Origin: Chrysemys picta bellii
Taxonomy: Eukaryota > Chordata > Testudines > Emydidae
Length of the DNA: 64,000 bases
Assembly: GCF_011386835.1 (NCBI RefSeq)
Contig: NC_088792.1
Location: 114,548,421 to 114,612,420 of the forward strand
Direction: 5' to 3'
The position numbers and the translations under genes were made by a program. Below the pieces are notes generated by a model that searched no databases, was not told where the DNA came from, and saw nothing but the letters and a program-made list of their open reading frames with translations. Within the stretch, counting starts at the first letter, position 1. Each line of letters starts with the position of its first letter. This document shows positions 45,151 to 58,345 of the stretch, piece by piece.

Positions 45151-46216
45151 TGTGACAGTCTGTACTCTTATGATAACCATTTTTACAAGGCTATGATACA
45201 TTTTGTACAAAGTATGCCTTTTGAGATATCATTTGAAAACTCAATCTGCTGAGCATTATTGTCCCGGTAAAATCTGTGAGGCAACACTGTATGTAAAATT
45301 ATGACATTCTAACGCATAAGGCATGTTCCACGTCTGGGAAAACAGCTTCAGACCAGTTACACAGAGACAAAAGGCTAGCCAACACCTCACCCAGGTGTAA
45401 ACATAATCAAATGAACTGTCACCTGGTTAAACAGCCAGTCTTTGGCAGGAAGAATGTTGTGAGTGAGACGTCTACATCTCAGCAAAGAAACAGACTTACT
45501 GTCACCTGAACCCCAGCTGGAGATGATTCTCAAAGAGGAGGAAAAGATAAAAATGAGGTACAAAGGCCCCCAAATCACCTCTCTTCTCATGGCATTAATG
45601 ATACCTAAAGGAACACTGAACTGGGGGAGTAGTCCTGACTGAAGGCATTCAGCCGGTAAAAGCATGTGGTGAAAAAAACCTTTGCTTTTTGAATTCATTT
45701 ACCTTGTTAAGTTAGGTATTAGTTTGCGTTTTACCTTTTATTTCTTTGTAACCAATTCTGACTTTTATGCTTCATTACTTGTAATCACTTAAAATATTTC
45801 TGTAGTTAATAAACTTGTTTTATTGTTTTAGCTAAACCAGTGTGTGTTTAGATGTAATTGTTTGGCAATCTCCATTTTAGCTAACAGGTTTTATGCATAT
45901 CATTTTCTTTTAATAAAATGATGGACTTTCTATGAGCTTGTATTGTCCAGAAGGAAAGAGCCAGGCGGTACAAGATGCACATTCCTGGGGACAAGTCTGT
46001 GACTGGAAGTTTGCTGGTGTTGCTCTGCAATATAATTCAGGAGTGGCAGGCTAGAAGCACTCATATTTCAGTTGGGAGTGATTTTGCTTGCTGGAGGCTC
46101 TGTGTGAACAGACCAGGAGTGGTAGTTCTTAACAAAGCAGCATAAAAGCCACCCCAGGTTGGTGATTGGGGGGACACAGCTGTCCATCAATCCAGATTGT
46201 ACCCTGGGGAATGTCA
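45151..46216 (+). mobile_element. Solo LTR, about 1066 bp, inside the CR1 endonuclease
   Basis: It starts TGTGACAGTCTGTACTCTTA and ends GGGGAATGTCA. AATAAA is at 45808-45813, in TAATCACTTAAAAT ... GTAGTTAATAAACTTG, shared with the LTR at 43020. CR1 endonuclease codons lie on both sides, proving it is an insertion. The flanking 5-mers (GTGGT and CCCCA) do not match, so the right end is uncertain by several bases or the flank was altered. Confidence 0.78.
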
Positions 46217-47157
46217 CCCCAGTAAATGGTAAATAAATACTAAGTGATACCTTGGACAAAACAGAATCTGTTTGCCTCAACATCACTTTAGGGAAGGATT
46301 GTAGAAGAGATTTTATTGGGATAGTGTTAGAGATTTGCTACAAATCCCCAGATCAGACTCGGATATGGCTCATCAGTTGGAAGCGGCAGAGGAGGAGAGA
46401 GTCCTGGGTGTATTGGTCAATCACAGGATGTCTATGAGCTACCAATGTGATGCAGCAGCAAAAAAAAAAAAAAAAAGGCAAATGTGATCCTAGGATGTAT
46501 CGAGCAAGGAAATTCCAGTAGAGATAGACAAATATTAATGCCATTGTACAAGGCACTGGTAAGACCTCATTTGGAATACTGTGTACAATTCTGGTCACCT
46601 CCATTCCAGAAAGATTAATTCAAACTGGAAGAGTTGCAGAGAAGAGCTACTAGGAGCTCAGGGGAATGGAGGGCCTGTCTTATGAGAAGAGACTGGAAGA
46701 GCTTGGGTTGTTTTGTCTAGCAAAAAGAAGGCTAAAGGCGGATGTGATTATTCTCTATAAATATATCAGGGGGTGCACAGTAGGGAGGACGAAGAGCTAT
46801 TTAAACTAAAGGAGAAAGTTGGCAAAAGAACACATGGGTATGAACTGTCCATGAACAAATTCAGGCTGGAAATTAGAAAACTTCTAACCTTCAGAGAAGT
46901 GAGGTTCTGGAACAGCCTCCCAATAGGAATCAAGAGAGCAAGCAACTTAATTAGTTTTAAGAGACAGCTGGAGACATTTCAGAGAGGGGTTATATGATGG
47001 GGTTGCTTGTGATGGTAATGGGCAGAGCCTGATAAACTATAAAGGACCCCCAGGCCTATGTCTTTTGTTCTTAAATCCTCTGAAACATCAGAGAAAGCCA
47101 CAGCTGGAGATGGGACACTTGATGGGGAGAACCAGTGCTCTGTGGTGGTACCAAGCA

Positions 47158-47188
47158 TTCTCTCTCTCTCTCTCTCTCACACACACAC
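47158..47188. repeat. (CT)n(AC)n compound microsatellite
   Basis: A run of CT dinucleotides followed directly by AC dinucleotides, ending CACACACACAC near 47188. A simple repeat in the 3' region of the CR1. Confidence 0.85.
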
Positions 47189-47573
47189 GCTTAGCTGACT
47201 AGTTCTTGCTTACATGCTCAGGATCTAATTGATCACCATATGTTGGTTTGGGAAGTGATTTTCCTCAAAGTCAGATTGTCAGTGATCTTGGGGCGGGGGT
47301 GGGGTGGGATGGGGGTGTTTATCTTCCTCTGAAGCACAGGGTGGGGGTCACTTGGTATATCTGAGTATATCTCAATCAATTCCTTGTCATTGCAGCGGCC
47401 TCAGACATTCATACCCCTTGGTCTCTCTCTATTCACATAACAGTTTGGTTTCCTGTGGGCTGTAATACTTTGACCTAATTTTAGCTGTTGGGTTTAGTGT
47501 GTGGGTCCTGGCTGGTGTTGGTGGCCTCTGATGTTCAGGAGACCAGATGATCTAGCCTTAAACTCTATGACTC

Positions 47574-49086
47574 TATGTTAATAATTCCTGTTTCAGATTG
47601 ACTGTTTGACATACGATTCTCAGCAGACCTACTGTTGTGCTCTCGGGCTCTATTCAAATTTGAAATAACCAAGGGTTGCCGCAGGTCAGCCTGTGCCAAC
47701 GTTAACCCAGGGAAACCCCATAGCTTACGAAGTGGAAATTCTGACATTGACTTCAATAGGGCTGGAATTTCACCTACCATAATGCAATAGACTGAACAAC
47801 CAGCCTAATCTCAGTAATCGGACTTCAGATCCACTAAAAGGATGAGAGCATCCTTGAAGAAAATATCACAAATTGTTGGACTCCTTTGGGGGTCAGGAAA
47901 GAGCAGACCTTCCCATCATTAAGATTTTTTTTATGACAACAACATTAAACTCAATATTGGAGTCATCCATCCTGCAATAAATCTTGCCCAAACCTGTTAC
48001 ATCTTGAAGCAGCTGAGTTAAGTGAGTTGTTAGGACTGATGCAACATATTCATGGGAGGGTTTAAAAAAGAGTAGGTGGTGTGTAATTACTGGTTATGTA
48101 AAGACTGAGGATTCTAACATCTTCATCAAACAAAAAAATAATTTGAGTAGAATAAAATCAGAAGCAAATCCATAGAATTTTTTTTAATAATTACCAGATT
48201 TTTTAAATACATGTAATGTGTTTGTTAAAGAGCCTTAATTATGCATTGTCCAGCCAAAGACGCTATCCTGAAGTTTTTTCTTCATTGGATAGAGGACTTT
48301 GAATTTCTTTATCTTCCTTCAACACTGGAAATACTTGAGATCCCACTGACAAGATATTTGGAAGGGATGAGCACAAGGACTGGTTCATCAGATATATGCC
48401 AAAGTTTGTCTGAAGAACAAGAAAAAATAATCAGTGTATGCCAAATCCACAACTGTCAAATCTCCAGCAGATATCATGACAAAGAGAATGTTTATAAGAA
48501 CAATGTTGCTATAAGGACAAAACTACCAACTCTATATTATTAAATAGGTTTTCATTAATTAAATACAACAGACTGGTAACCGAGAGTCAATGTCAGGTTA
48601 TTCAAGATGCAGACCTAGAAAGTAACTGAATAAATAAAAGAATATTTCATCACCAGTCCCTTAGTTTACCTATTTAATTTACACTCCTTTACAACTTGGT
48701 AATCTAATTAGCATTCTGGCTTTCTGAGAAATATATTTAATGTATTTCTGAGATCAATTTCCACAGCCTAAACAGAGTAAGGATGCACATATGTTCAAAC
48801 AGTGAAGCAAAGCTTTGCATCTCCTACCATGCATTATTTGCTTTGTTAATAGAACTTTGTTCTGATTAGCCTTTGTGAATGTTCCCTTCATTTGTTTTCA
48901 TGAATATTTTGGTAAATTTTACTGAAACTATTTTGAATTGTGTTGATTAGTAACGCTGTAGCTTGGTGTCTGTCATTAGCTGTGAAGCCATCCAAAAGAT
49001 AAATATTAGAAATATTTATATACATATCTCTGTGATACATGTGAATACTGAACAATGGAGATAAACAATATTGCACAGCTGCTTCA
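47574..49086. other. Non-coding stretch
   Basis: No gene recognised. TTGACTTCAATAGGGCTGGA near 47750 belongs to the old repeat also seen around 34740. Confidence 0.4.
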
Positions 49087-49094
49087 CTCATTGA

Positions 49095-49449
49095 TAAGGC
49101 TACGATTATGTCACGGAGGTCACAGAAGTCACAGAATCCATGACTTCCATTGACCTCCATGACATTTTCTGCCCCCAGCCCCGTCTGCTCCCAGCCCCCA
49201 CAGTGATGGGGGCCCCCTACAGCTGCCCAGCCGCAATGGGCAGCAGGGGACTCCCGACAGCTGCCCAGCCATGGCGGGCGGCCCTGCGAGCCCCAGCAGC
49301 AGTGGATGCTGAACCCGCCTCCCCATTTTGTCAGGGATATTTTTAGTAAAAGTTAGGGATGGGTCATAGTCTTCTGTGAATTTTTGTTTAATGCCCATCA
49401 CCTGTCCATGACTTTTACTAAAAATATCCATGACAAAAACTTAGCCTTA
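49095..49449. mobile_element. hAT-type MITE, 355 bp
   Basis: The ends are TAAGGCTACGATTATGTCAC and ATGACAAAAACTTAGCCTTA, inverted over about 20 bp with four mismatches. The flanks CTCATTGA (49087-49094) and CTCCTTGA (49450-49457) match at 7 of 8. The interior contains a second inverted pair (TTTTTAGTAAAAGT at about 49342 and ACTTTTACTAAAAA at about 49410) and GC-rich filler. Confidence 0.78.
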
Positions 49450-49499
49450 CTCCTTGACCTTTCATCTATCTTATGCGCTGCAGTTTTGATTCTCTGAGG

Positions 49500-49779
49500 C
49501 AGGGGTCCCCAACGCGGTGCCCGCCATGGCGCCCGCCGCAGCGTCTAAGTGTGCCCGTGTACTGGCCAGCAGACGAGCATCCGCCGAAATGCCGCTGAGA
49601 AGCAGCGTCATCCAGAGGCGGCGCCGCTGAAATGCCGCCAATTTTCGGCAGCATTTCGGTGGCGACGCCTATTCACGTTGCCGCTTGTTGGTGGCATTTG
49701 GCGGATGCTCGTCCACCGCCACGGTCCCCGGTGGTGCGTCGTCTGGTGCCTGCCAGACGAAAAAGGTTGGGGACCACTG
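49500..49779. mobile_element. hAT-type MITE, 280 bp
   Basis: The ends are CAGGGGTCCCCAAC and GTTGGGGACCACTG, inverted. The flanks CTCTGAGG (49492-49499) and CTCTAAGG (49780-49787) match at 7 of 8. The interior is GC- and CpG-rich, and repeats CATTTCGG and GCCG motifs in both orientations. It has no transposase. Confidence 0.85.
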
Positions 49780-49787
49780 CTCTAAGG

Positions 49788-52700
49788 TGATGAGCAGTCT
49801 GGCCCCAGTCTGGCAAAGTACTGACCACATGCTTAATTTAAGCATATGAATTGTCCTGTTGACTGCAACGGATGTTTGGATGTATTTTTTAAATGTTATG
49901 TTAAATAAACTGATCACTACTGAGGTGATTCAGGATGTGTTTTCCCCAACATGCTTTTGTTTCCTAACTGCTGGTAATTTTAAAAATGTGCAGGAAAAGT
50001 CTTGCTATCAGTCTTGCTATCTTGAAAAATATTCCCAGATCCTTAGAATAGTTTTAGATGAAGAAAATTGTCACTTATGCATTAAACCTTTTTTTAAAGT
50101 GAAAATTGAGGTTTAAACTAAATGAAAATCTTAACATAAAGTGTCTGCTTGACTCAAAATTTTTGATTTTTTCATTAGAAAAACAGAAACCTGAAAACAG
50201 AAAAATTTCAGCTGAAAACTGAAGTGTTTCCTTCTTTATTGCAGATTTTGATCAATTTTGTTCTTTCTGGCAGTCCACAGGCAATTTTTTTTCAGTTTTC
50301 AATTTCTGAAAACTGTAAAAAATTCAGGTTGAGCCTTTTGACAAAAAGTTATAATTTCCCATGAACCCCCCCTCTCCATTTTCTGAGTAGCTCTGTTGTC
50401 AGAATTCAAATAAAGTAACTGAAATTGAGAAATAAAGCAAACCTATTCAGGTTAATTAAATATTTGTTAAGTAAATGGGTCTTTTGTAAATAAGAACCCC
50501 GTAGTAGCTGAGTTTAGAAAAGTATGCTTGACACCTTTCTTGTCCTATGCAAGGAAGGTAACATGGAAATAGACAATAATTTTAAGTCTTAATGCAGAAT
50601 TAGTGAGCATGACTCAATGCAGAGGTCTTCTCCTTTTAGGCAAGGTGAATACTAAACAGTAGGGGCCTGGAGAGTGTCTCAGTGGGCCTGAAACACTTGT
50701 CTCAGTTTTTAATTTACAATCTTGAAAATAAGAAAAACTGCATGGGATTTTCTTTTTAACTCCTTATATGTGTTTCCACAGACTCGCTGGGATCTCAGAC
50801 ATCCAGCAGGGCTGCCAGGACTGACCAGTGTTTATCATAAATGATTCCTCCTTGCCACCAGGGGCCAGTGCAGTGCCAGCACCAGTGGTGTCTTTCCTCC
50901 TTCACTCTCAATGATTTGCTATTTAGTGAATAATTGATGTATGTGAATATTGTCTCTATCACATGTGAAGGTGAGGCCTGAGTTAATTTGCACTGCTATT
51001 TCAAGTGTGGTACAATGGTAACATATTTGAGAATCAGTGCTGTACAGAAATTCTGAAAACCATTAAGATAATAATGATGTATCAAGATGCTTTTCAAAAA
51101 CTATAGCTACCAAGATATGATCCAGATCAGCCATAACATTAAAATTTAAATATTACTGTCTGGTTTATTTAAAAATCTTCTATTGCATTAAATGATTTAC
51201 TCCCACTTTGCTTTTTCTTGGCAATAAACTGCTTTCTTCATGGGCATCGATTATTTGTTTTCAGCCTTGTAGTTAACCTACTGGGAACTGGTTTCTTTCC
51301 CCATAACATAATGCAAAGCTAATATTGTGCCTTAATTGTATTACTTTCAAAAATCAGGTAAACAGAAACATAATATTGTAAAATGAATAAAATATTAGGT
51401 TACAATGCAACACATTTCACACAAATTTCATAACTCATTCTAAATAAACATACTCTACTATTTATAATACAAATATATTTCTGTGTACATTTTATTGTAT
51501 TGACTTCTTGGTTTACTTCTAGAATAGAATTGGACAAATTATTCACAGTGTACAATTTAATTTATCTTTTTTAAAATTTATTTTTCTGAATGATTTCAGA
51601 CCCAACTTTGATATTGATAAATTTGTTAATTAGTTGAAATTATTAAACAAATTGTATATGTGAACATATTTCAGAATTTTGGATTGCTCAAACACTATTT
51701 CAAATAGTCACAATTCAAAATTTGCTGCTTGATCAGCCACCTAAGTGACATTATTATTATTTTTTTTGCTCCCTAATTGGATGACTTCCAAAGAGCTTTC
51801 AAGATGGCTGTGTGTAAATAGTCGTGCAAATACGTATTTGGATGAGTACTGTGTGCTAACTAAAAGTAAACGAAAGTGTTTAATATCACTGAAGCAAATT
51901 TACCATTTTTATTGAATTATTAGATCAGCAATATTTTTGACAATGAATAGCAAAACAAGCCTTCCTAAAAAGATTTCCATGCCAAGCCAATTTTACTTCG
52001 AAGACCACAAAAACTAGGATTTTGTCCTTTTAACATTTCACTATTTAAAAAATGAGGCTTTCAGTCCCTGAGATTATAGTTTGCAGAGTTATGAACCACT
52101 TAATCTCTCTGTGTGCCTACCCCTTTCTGACTTCAAGGGCATTTTATTCTGCATACCACCTCTCCAGTGCAATCCAAGAATGAAGCAGAGAGTGCTGAGC
52201 TGTGAGGTCTGTGGCTTTATATACTTCTGATCTCAGCAAGGGAGGAGTAACATTAGTTTCCCATTGCTCTTAATCACCATAGGGGAGAAAACTGTCAAAC
52301 CACTTGTGTGGTAAAAGCACAATACATAACAGCAGGCATCTGAGTGCAATACACTTATCCTCATAGGACTGTCCTTATCTTCCCTTTGGGTGATAGATAT
52401 AAAGTACTGCCATTCCTAAGTGTCATTTCAATTATATATACCACATAAATGGGTCCATGCAATGCATACTTCTTATTCACTTATAAATATATTGGGTCTG
52501 ATTCTCCACAAGACAAAAGCCTGAGGTGCTAGGGCTGACAAAGAGGTGGACAGAAAAGACTTTCTTCTTAAAATACTTCTCTTCATTTTCTACTTAGTTT
52601 AGATTATAACTTGATGAGAATATAGCCTTGCTTTAACCCGTAACCATCACATTAAAGGCTCTGCATATTAGAACTTAATTCAGAGGGCTGAGAGTTAGCA

Positions 52701-53971
52701 CTCCTTGATTCCATTACTGGATCGCCAAGAGGATTGCTGTCTATCAGTTGATTAATTAAACTCTCACACTGTGGGCCACATTTTACCAATATGTAGCAAA
52801 TGGTTATAATAAACAATTCACTAACTCACTAGTGTGTTGCAAAGTTTAAGTACAGTAATTAATGTTTGTAGGAGTGTTTCAGATCTTTGGAATGAAAGGC
52901 ACTAGCATAGTGTAAAGCACTGTATCATTAAGATGGTGATGGTGATAACGATTCATCAGATAAGAGAAGTCATTGTCTAACTCTAGCAAAGTTTGTGTAA
53001 GCTGGAGTCTAATTCTGGAAGACGATGAGCACTCCTAATTCATGCTGACATCCCTGGGAGTAAAGAAGGCTCTGCAGGCCCAGGGGAAACTTGGCATCTT
53101 GCAGGACCACACCCTTAGTGAGTAAATGCATAGTAGGGAAATTTGGCTTGGTGTAGTTATATCCGTGAACAGTAGTTATATCAGAACAAACTGGCAATAT
53201 CAATACACTGCACTAGTGCATAATGGGGTTTGCAACAGTATGACTAATTCTGGTAACTGAACAACAAGCCAGTCTTACAAGGTGATCTGCATCTGCAGCG
53301 GGGCCCTCCACTGCAGCAAACGCAGTACAACATTAATGCAAAGACACCCAGGAAATGCACTGCATACATTTCACATAGGGCAGCGCCCTAGGTAGAGTTA
53401 GTGGGTATTTTGACTTATGTTTGATTTATATGCTTGTCTAGTCTTTTCTACTCTATTACAGAACATACACCTAGGAACCTCCAGCATCACAGAGTTCTGT
53501 CACATAAGGAGAGTTAATTTTTTTTAACTCGGCCACAAAAGTTAGATGGAATTCTTAACTAATGCTGTTTTAAAATTGATGGTAGTAGTCATCAGGTTTC
53601 CTTTGCAGGTGTCTTTGAATGTTGATTCAAACAACATTATCAAAGTTTTAATAAATAAATGCAGTTGGATAGGCTGCATTGCTCTGGTTTATGTTAGGTT
53701 ATCAACAACAATCTGTGTGTCACTAGTTAAAATTAATGGGCCTGATTTCCAGCAGTGCTAGGCACCTGTAGACCCCATGGTCTTCAACTGGAGCTCCTGA
53801 TGCTTTGCATCTCTGAAAAATCAGGCAAAAATACTATTTCAGCTATAAACATTTGACTATCTTTGTATTTCTTACTCTAATTTAACTTACTATTATAGCT
53901 CAATGGCAGAGTTCTACTGTAGGGCAACTAAGTTGCTAAATTTTGGTATATTTTTATCATGAAAAACTTAC
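49788..53971. other. Long AT-rich non-coding stretch
   Basis: No gene or bounded repeat recognised. TGGGTCTGATTCTCCAC near 52493 resembles 17797. The A- and T-rich block at 50180-50340 has repeated CTGAAAAC-type phrases in both orientations. Confidence 0.4.
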
Positions 53972-53973
53972 TA

Positions 53974-54594
53974 CAGTAAAAGCTGTGTTATCTGGCACTT
54001 TATCAACCGGAAAGCTCTATAAACTGGCATTTCTTATCTTCTGTAGGGTTGCCAGGTGTTCGGATGATGCGGGGCCAACAGACTCCCTACCTGGCTTCGC
54101 ATGGCTCCCGCAAGTGGTGACATGTCCCTGCTGCTCCTAGGTGGAGGAACGGACATAGGGGCTCCATGCACTGCCTCTGCCCCACCCTGAGCACTGGCTC
54201 TGCAGCTCCCATTGGCCAGGAACCACAGCCAATGGGAGCTGCGGGAGTGGCGCCTACGGGCAGAGGCACCGCATGGAGCTGCCTGGCAGCACCTCCGCCT
54301 AGGAGCAGCAGGGAAATGTCGCCACTTGCGGGGAGCTGCTCAAGGGAGGCGCCGCCTGGATCTAGCACCCCAAAACTCCTCCTGCACCCCAACCCTGTCT
54401 CAAGCCCCCTCCCATACCCAAACTCCCTCCCAGAACCTGTGCCCTGCACCGCCTCCCACACCCCAACCCCCAGCCCTGAGCCCCCTCCCGTACCCAAACA
54501 CCCTCCCTCTTAGTTAACCAGAATTTTTGACTTACCGTCAAACCCCCCCCCCCCCCCCATTCTCCCAACATGCCGGATAACAAAGCTTTTACTG
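53974..54594. mobile_element. Tc1/mariner (Tigger-like) MITE, 621 bp, TA target duplication
   Basis: It begins CAGTAAAAGCTGTGTTATCT and ends GCCGGATAACAAAGCTTTTA then CTG, giving terminal inverted repeats of about 24 bp. TA dinucleotides flank both ends (53972-53973 and 54595-54596), as expected for this superfamily. The interior is GC-rich with CCCCAACCC-type repetition and a 17-C run near 54543-54559. It has no transposase. Confidence 0.85.
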
Positions 54595-54667
54595 TAATGT
54601 GAAACATGGGGCAAATGACCAATATATTTTGATACTTCGCTTTTTTATTAAACATGTGGAATCTGAT

Positions 54668-57190
54668 ATCATAGAATCATAGTAATGTAGGACTGCAAGG
54701 TAGCTTGACAGGTTATCAAGTCCAACTCCCTGCAATGAGGGGCCACGTAAATCTAGACCATTGTTAAAAACTTCCAATTATGGGGATTCCACAACCTCCC
54801 TTGGAAGCCTATTCCAGAGTTCAATTACCCTTACAGTTAGAAAACTTTTCCTAATATCTAACCTAAATCTCCGTTGCTGCAGATTAAGACCATTACTTCT
54901 TGTCCTACCTTCGGTGTACATGGAGAATAACGGATCACCATCCTCTTTATAACAGCTCTTAATATATTTGAAGATGGTTTTCTGGTCCCCCAGTGACCTG
55001 AAGAAGACCTCTATATAGCTCAAAAACTTCTTCTGTTTCACCAACAGGAGTTGATCCAATAAAATATGTTGCATCACTCACCTTTCCTTTCTAATTACCT
55101 GGGTCCAACATGGCTACAACAATACTGCAAACACTCAGTCTTCTTTTCTCAGGATTAAAAACACCCATTTTTGTAACCCTTTTCTCAGATGTCAGGTTTT
55201 ATAAAACATTGATCATTTTTATTGCTATCCTCTAGACTCTCTCCAATTTATCCACATCTTCCTGAAGTGTGGTGCCCAGAACTGGACACGGGACTTCAGC
55301 TGTGGCCACACCAGTGCTGAGTAGAGTGGGAAAATTACCTCCCTGGCTTACATATGACACTCGTGTTGATACACCCCATAATGATATTAGCCTATTTTGC
55401 CACTGCATCACATTGTTGAGTCATATTCAGTTTGAGATCCACTATAACCTGCAAGATCCTTTCCAGTAGTACTACCACCTATCTCCATTCTGTAGTTGTA
55501 CATTCGATTTTTCCTTCCTAAATGTAATATTTTTCACTTGTCTTTATTGAAGTTCAACTTGTTGATTTCAGAACAATTTTCTAATTTGTCAAGGTTGTTT
55601 TGAATTCTAATCCTGTCCTCAATAGTGCTTATAACCACTCCCAGCTTGGTGTCAACCTCAAATTTTATAAGCACACTCTCCACTCCATTATCCATGTCAT
55701 TAATAGAAATATTGACTAGTAATGGACCCAGGATTGACTCCTACAGGACCCCACTTTATACACCCTCCCAGTTTGACAGTGAACCATTGATAACTACTCT
55801 TTGAGTATGGTCTTTCAACCAGTTGCACACTCACATTATAGTAATTTCTTCTAGACCATATTTCCCTAATTTGCTTATGAGAATGTCATATGGGACTGTG
55901 TCAAAAGCCTTACTAAAAATCAAGATATATCATGTGTACTGCTCCACCTCCCCATCCATCCACTAGGCCAGTATTTCTGTCAAAGAAGGAAATGAGGTTG
56001 ATTTGGAATGACTTGTTCTTGACAAATCCATGCTGACTATTCCTTATAACCCTAATATTGTCTATCTGATTACAAATTGATTGTTTAATAATTTCTTCCA
56101 GTATCTTTCCAGGTATCAAAGTTAGGCTGATTGGTCTATAAATTCCCTGGGTCCTCTTTGTCCTCTTCTTATTGCCTTTTATGTCACGTGCTATGTGTAA
56201 CTGATTTTGTGCCTTAGCCTTTCTGATTCAGTCCCTACATGATCGTGCTATTCTTTTGTACTCTTTAGCAATTTGTCCATGTTTCCACTTTTTGTAGGAT
56301 TCCTTTTTGATTTTCAGATTAAAGAGCTCCTCATGGAGCCATATTGGCCTCTTACTATTCTTCCTATCTCTCCTTCTCGTGGGGATAGTTTGTGTTGCGC
56401 CTTTCATTTTGTCTCTCTGAAAAACTGCCAGTTCTCCTCAACTCCTTTTTCCCTTAGATTTTCTTCCCATGGGACCTTACTTAGCAGTTCTCTGAGTTTG
56501 TTAAAGTCTGCTTTTTTGAAGTCAATTTTTCTTATTCTGCTGCTCTGATGCCTTCCTTTCCTCGGAACCATGAAACGTATCATTTCATGATCCCTTGCAC
56601 CCAAATCGCTTTCCACCTTCACATTCACAATCAATTTCCTCACTTTTAATCAGAATCAAAATGGCTGCCCCCTGGTTACTTCCTCACTTTCTGAAACCAA
56701 AGGTTGTCCCCGGTGTATTCCAAGAATTTACTGGAAATTTTGTTTTGCCATATTACTTTTCCAACAGCTATCTGGGTAGTTAAAGTCCTTCATTACTACA
56801 AGATCTTGTGTTTTGGATATTTCTGTCATTTGTTCTAGAAATGCCTGATTCACTTTCTCTTCCTGATTTGGTGATTTTCAGGATACCCCTAACCATGACA
56901 CCACCCTTATTTCCACCCCCCTTTTTATCTTATATCCAGACACTTTCCATTATTTCCTTCTGGACCTCAGTACAAGTGTATATATTCTAGATGTATAATG
57001 CAACACCTCTTCCCTTTTTTCTTTGCTTTTCCTTCCTGAACAAGCTGTACCCCTTGTATTCCAGTCATGAGACTTATCCCACCAAGTCTCTGTGATGCCA
57101 GTTAAGTCATAATGAAGCTTATTTCTACAATGCTAAAGTTTCTACACAACATTGCCTTTAATAACTTGGCTACCCAAGCTGCAAAACCAG
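54668..57190 (-). pseudogene. CR1 LINE, antisense, ORF2 nearly full length but decayed
   Basis: Read from right to left on the minus strand: endonuclease LTGITETWWDKSHDW (about 57110-57066), KDFNYPDSCW (about 56790-56761) and LGARDHEMIRF (about 56605-56573). A linker follows, KIDFKKADFNKLRELLSKVP (about 56528-56469). RT motifs follow: SQHGFVKNKS (about 56034-56005) and IYLDF (about 55927-55913). The C-terminus reads RFRLDIRKSFLTVRVIELWN (about 54874-54815) and RLPREVV. The 3' end is the terminal repeat ATCATAGAATCATAG (plus strand, 54668-54682). Numerous stops and shifts make it non-functional. Confidence 0.85.
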
Positions 57191-58345
57191 TGCATTTATT
57201 TATTTATTATGTGTGGATTCGCCATGTAACAACTATTAACTTAAATCCTGTTCACTCTGTTTGCTCGTTGCACTTGTAATAACTATCTTATGGACAATTA
57301 TTTACTACTAACACTTTGCCAGGGCTCTTCCACTGCATTTGTATAATTGTGTACTGCTATCTTCCTGTGACCCTCAAAAATAAAAAGATAGTAAACACCT
57401 CAGAAGAAAAGAACATGGTGAAGATATGTGGCACCTGAATTACCAAAGGAGTTGCACATCTTCAGTTGTTTAGGCATTTGAACCACCCTCTCCACCACAA
57501 ATGGCAAAAGGTTCAAGAATAGGGGAGCAGAACTCTTTCCCCTCTGTGAATAGCTGCAATATGTTTTACAGCTCTCTCTGTTTGCCATATTTCACTTATC
57601 TGATGCTATGTTCTAAGAAGAACAGATTGCTCCCTTTGCTTGAATTATGTGTTAATGCATTATTTGGTTCTAGGGGTATTTGTATCAAGACAGCCTTTGA
57701 TTATGATTAAATCAGAAATGCAAATAGAAGCTTATCACTGCTGTGGGGAGTATGTAGGACACGCTTCATTTTGGTCTCTTCTGTGAGCTTGTGTCCCAGG
57801 GACAGTTTTCTTGTCTCTTGAGAATTTCCTTGAGTTTGGAGAGGATTCCCTCAATGGAGACTGAGTAAATACTAGGGGCCAAGTTTAGTGTGGGTGGCAC
57901 TTGAGAGGTGGGGAGAGTCTTGTCAACCTCCCCCCACCAAAACTGTTATGCAGCAGGGCAGGATTCCTACTTGGTACTCAAGAGGGCGTAGTACAGGGGC
58001 CCAGTTACTGCAACAGCTGCTCACCGTTGCCCTAAGGAGCTCTTGTCCTCAGGCTTCATGGTATAGCCAGGAGCCCAGCTACTTAGTGCACACGATGCTG
58101 TCATCTGTATGTACAAGCTAGGAATACATCCTGCTCCTTTTCAAATCAGCAGTACATTGTGCCTCGAACTGCATCCCCCCAACCTATCTTTTTTGAGTCA
58201 TCTTACTCTGAGCTGGGCTGGTTAGCTTTTAGAGCTGACTGAACTATTCATTGCAAATAATATTCATTACAAATATAGCCCCTTGTTTGGTTAGTGAATT
58301 GTTCAAAGTGATTTTATTTTTTTCCAGTGAATAAATTTGTTTCTC
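57191..58345. other. Non-coding stretch
   Basis: No gene or repeat ends recognised. Confidence 0.4.

Larger units (their letters stand above)
44330..47573 (+). pseudogene. CR1 LINE (plus strand), interrupted by an LTR and internally deleted
   Basis: The 5' part (about 44330-44450) is a decayed coiled-coil-like stretch (LRAEKIQGLEMELDTMMEFR). The endonuclease domain reads EVKPDIIGITETWWNSTPDW at about 45001-45060, then LFRRERNKGKGGGIELHINE. A solo LTR (45151-46216) interrupts it, after which endonuclease residues resume (CYKSPDQ, about 46336-46356). The RT core is missing: the sequence jumps to the C-terminal segment [20 protein letters not shown] (about 46534-46593). The final motif FREVRFWNSLPIGI lies at about 46893-46935. 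The 3' UTR ends at 47573 in GATGATCTAGCCTTAAACTC then TATGACTCTATG, the terminal octamer repeat characteristic of CR1. An A-run at about 46460-46477 and a (CT)n(AC)n microsatellite at about 47158-47188 are included. Confidence 0.8.

Noticed and set aside
43020..46216. The LTRs at 43020 and 45151 as the pair of one provirus
   Set aside because: They differ in length and most of the sequence, and the DNA between them is CR1 LINE, not retroviral internal sequence.
47158..47188. Microsatellite as a CRISPR-like array or tandem gene feature
   Set aside because: Plain dinucleotide repeats with no spacer structure.
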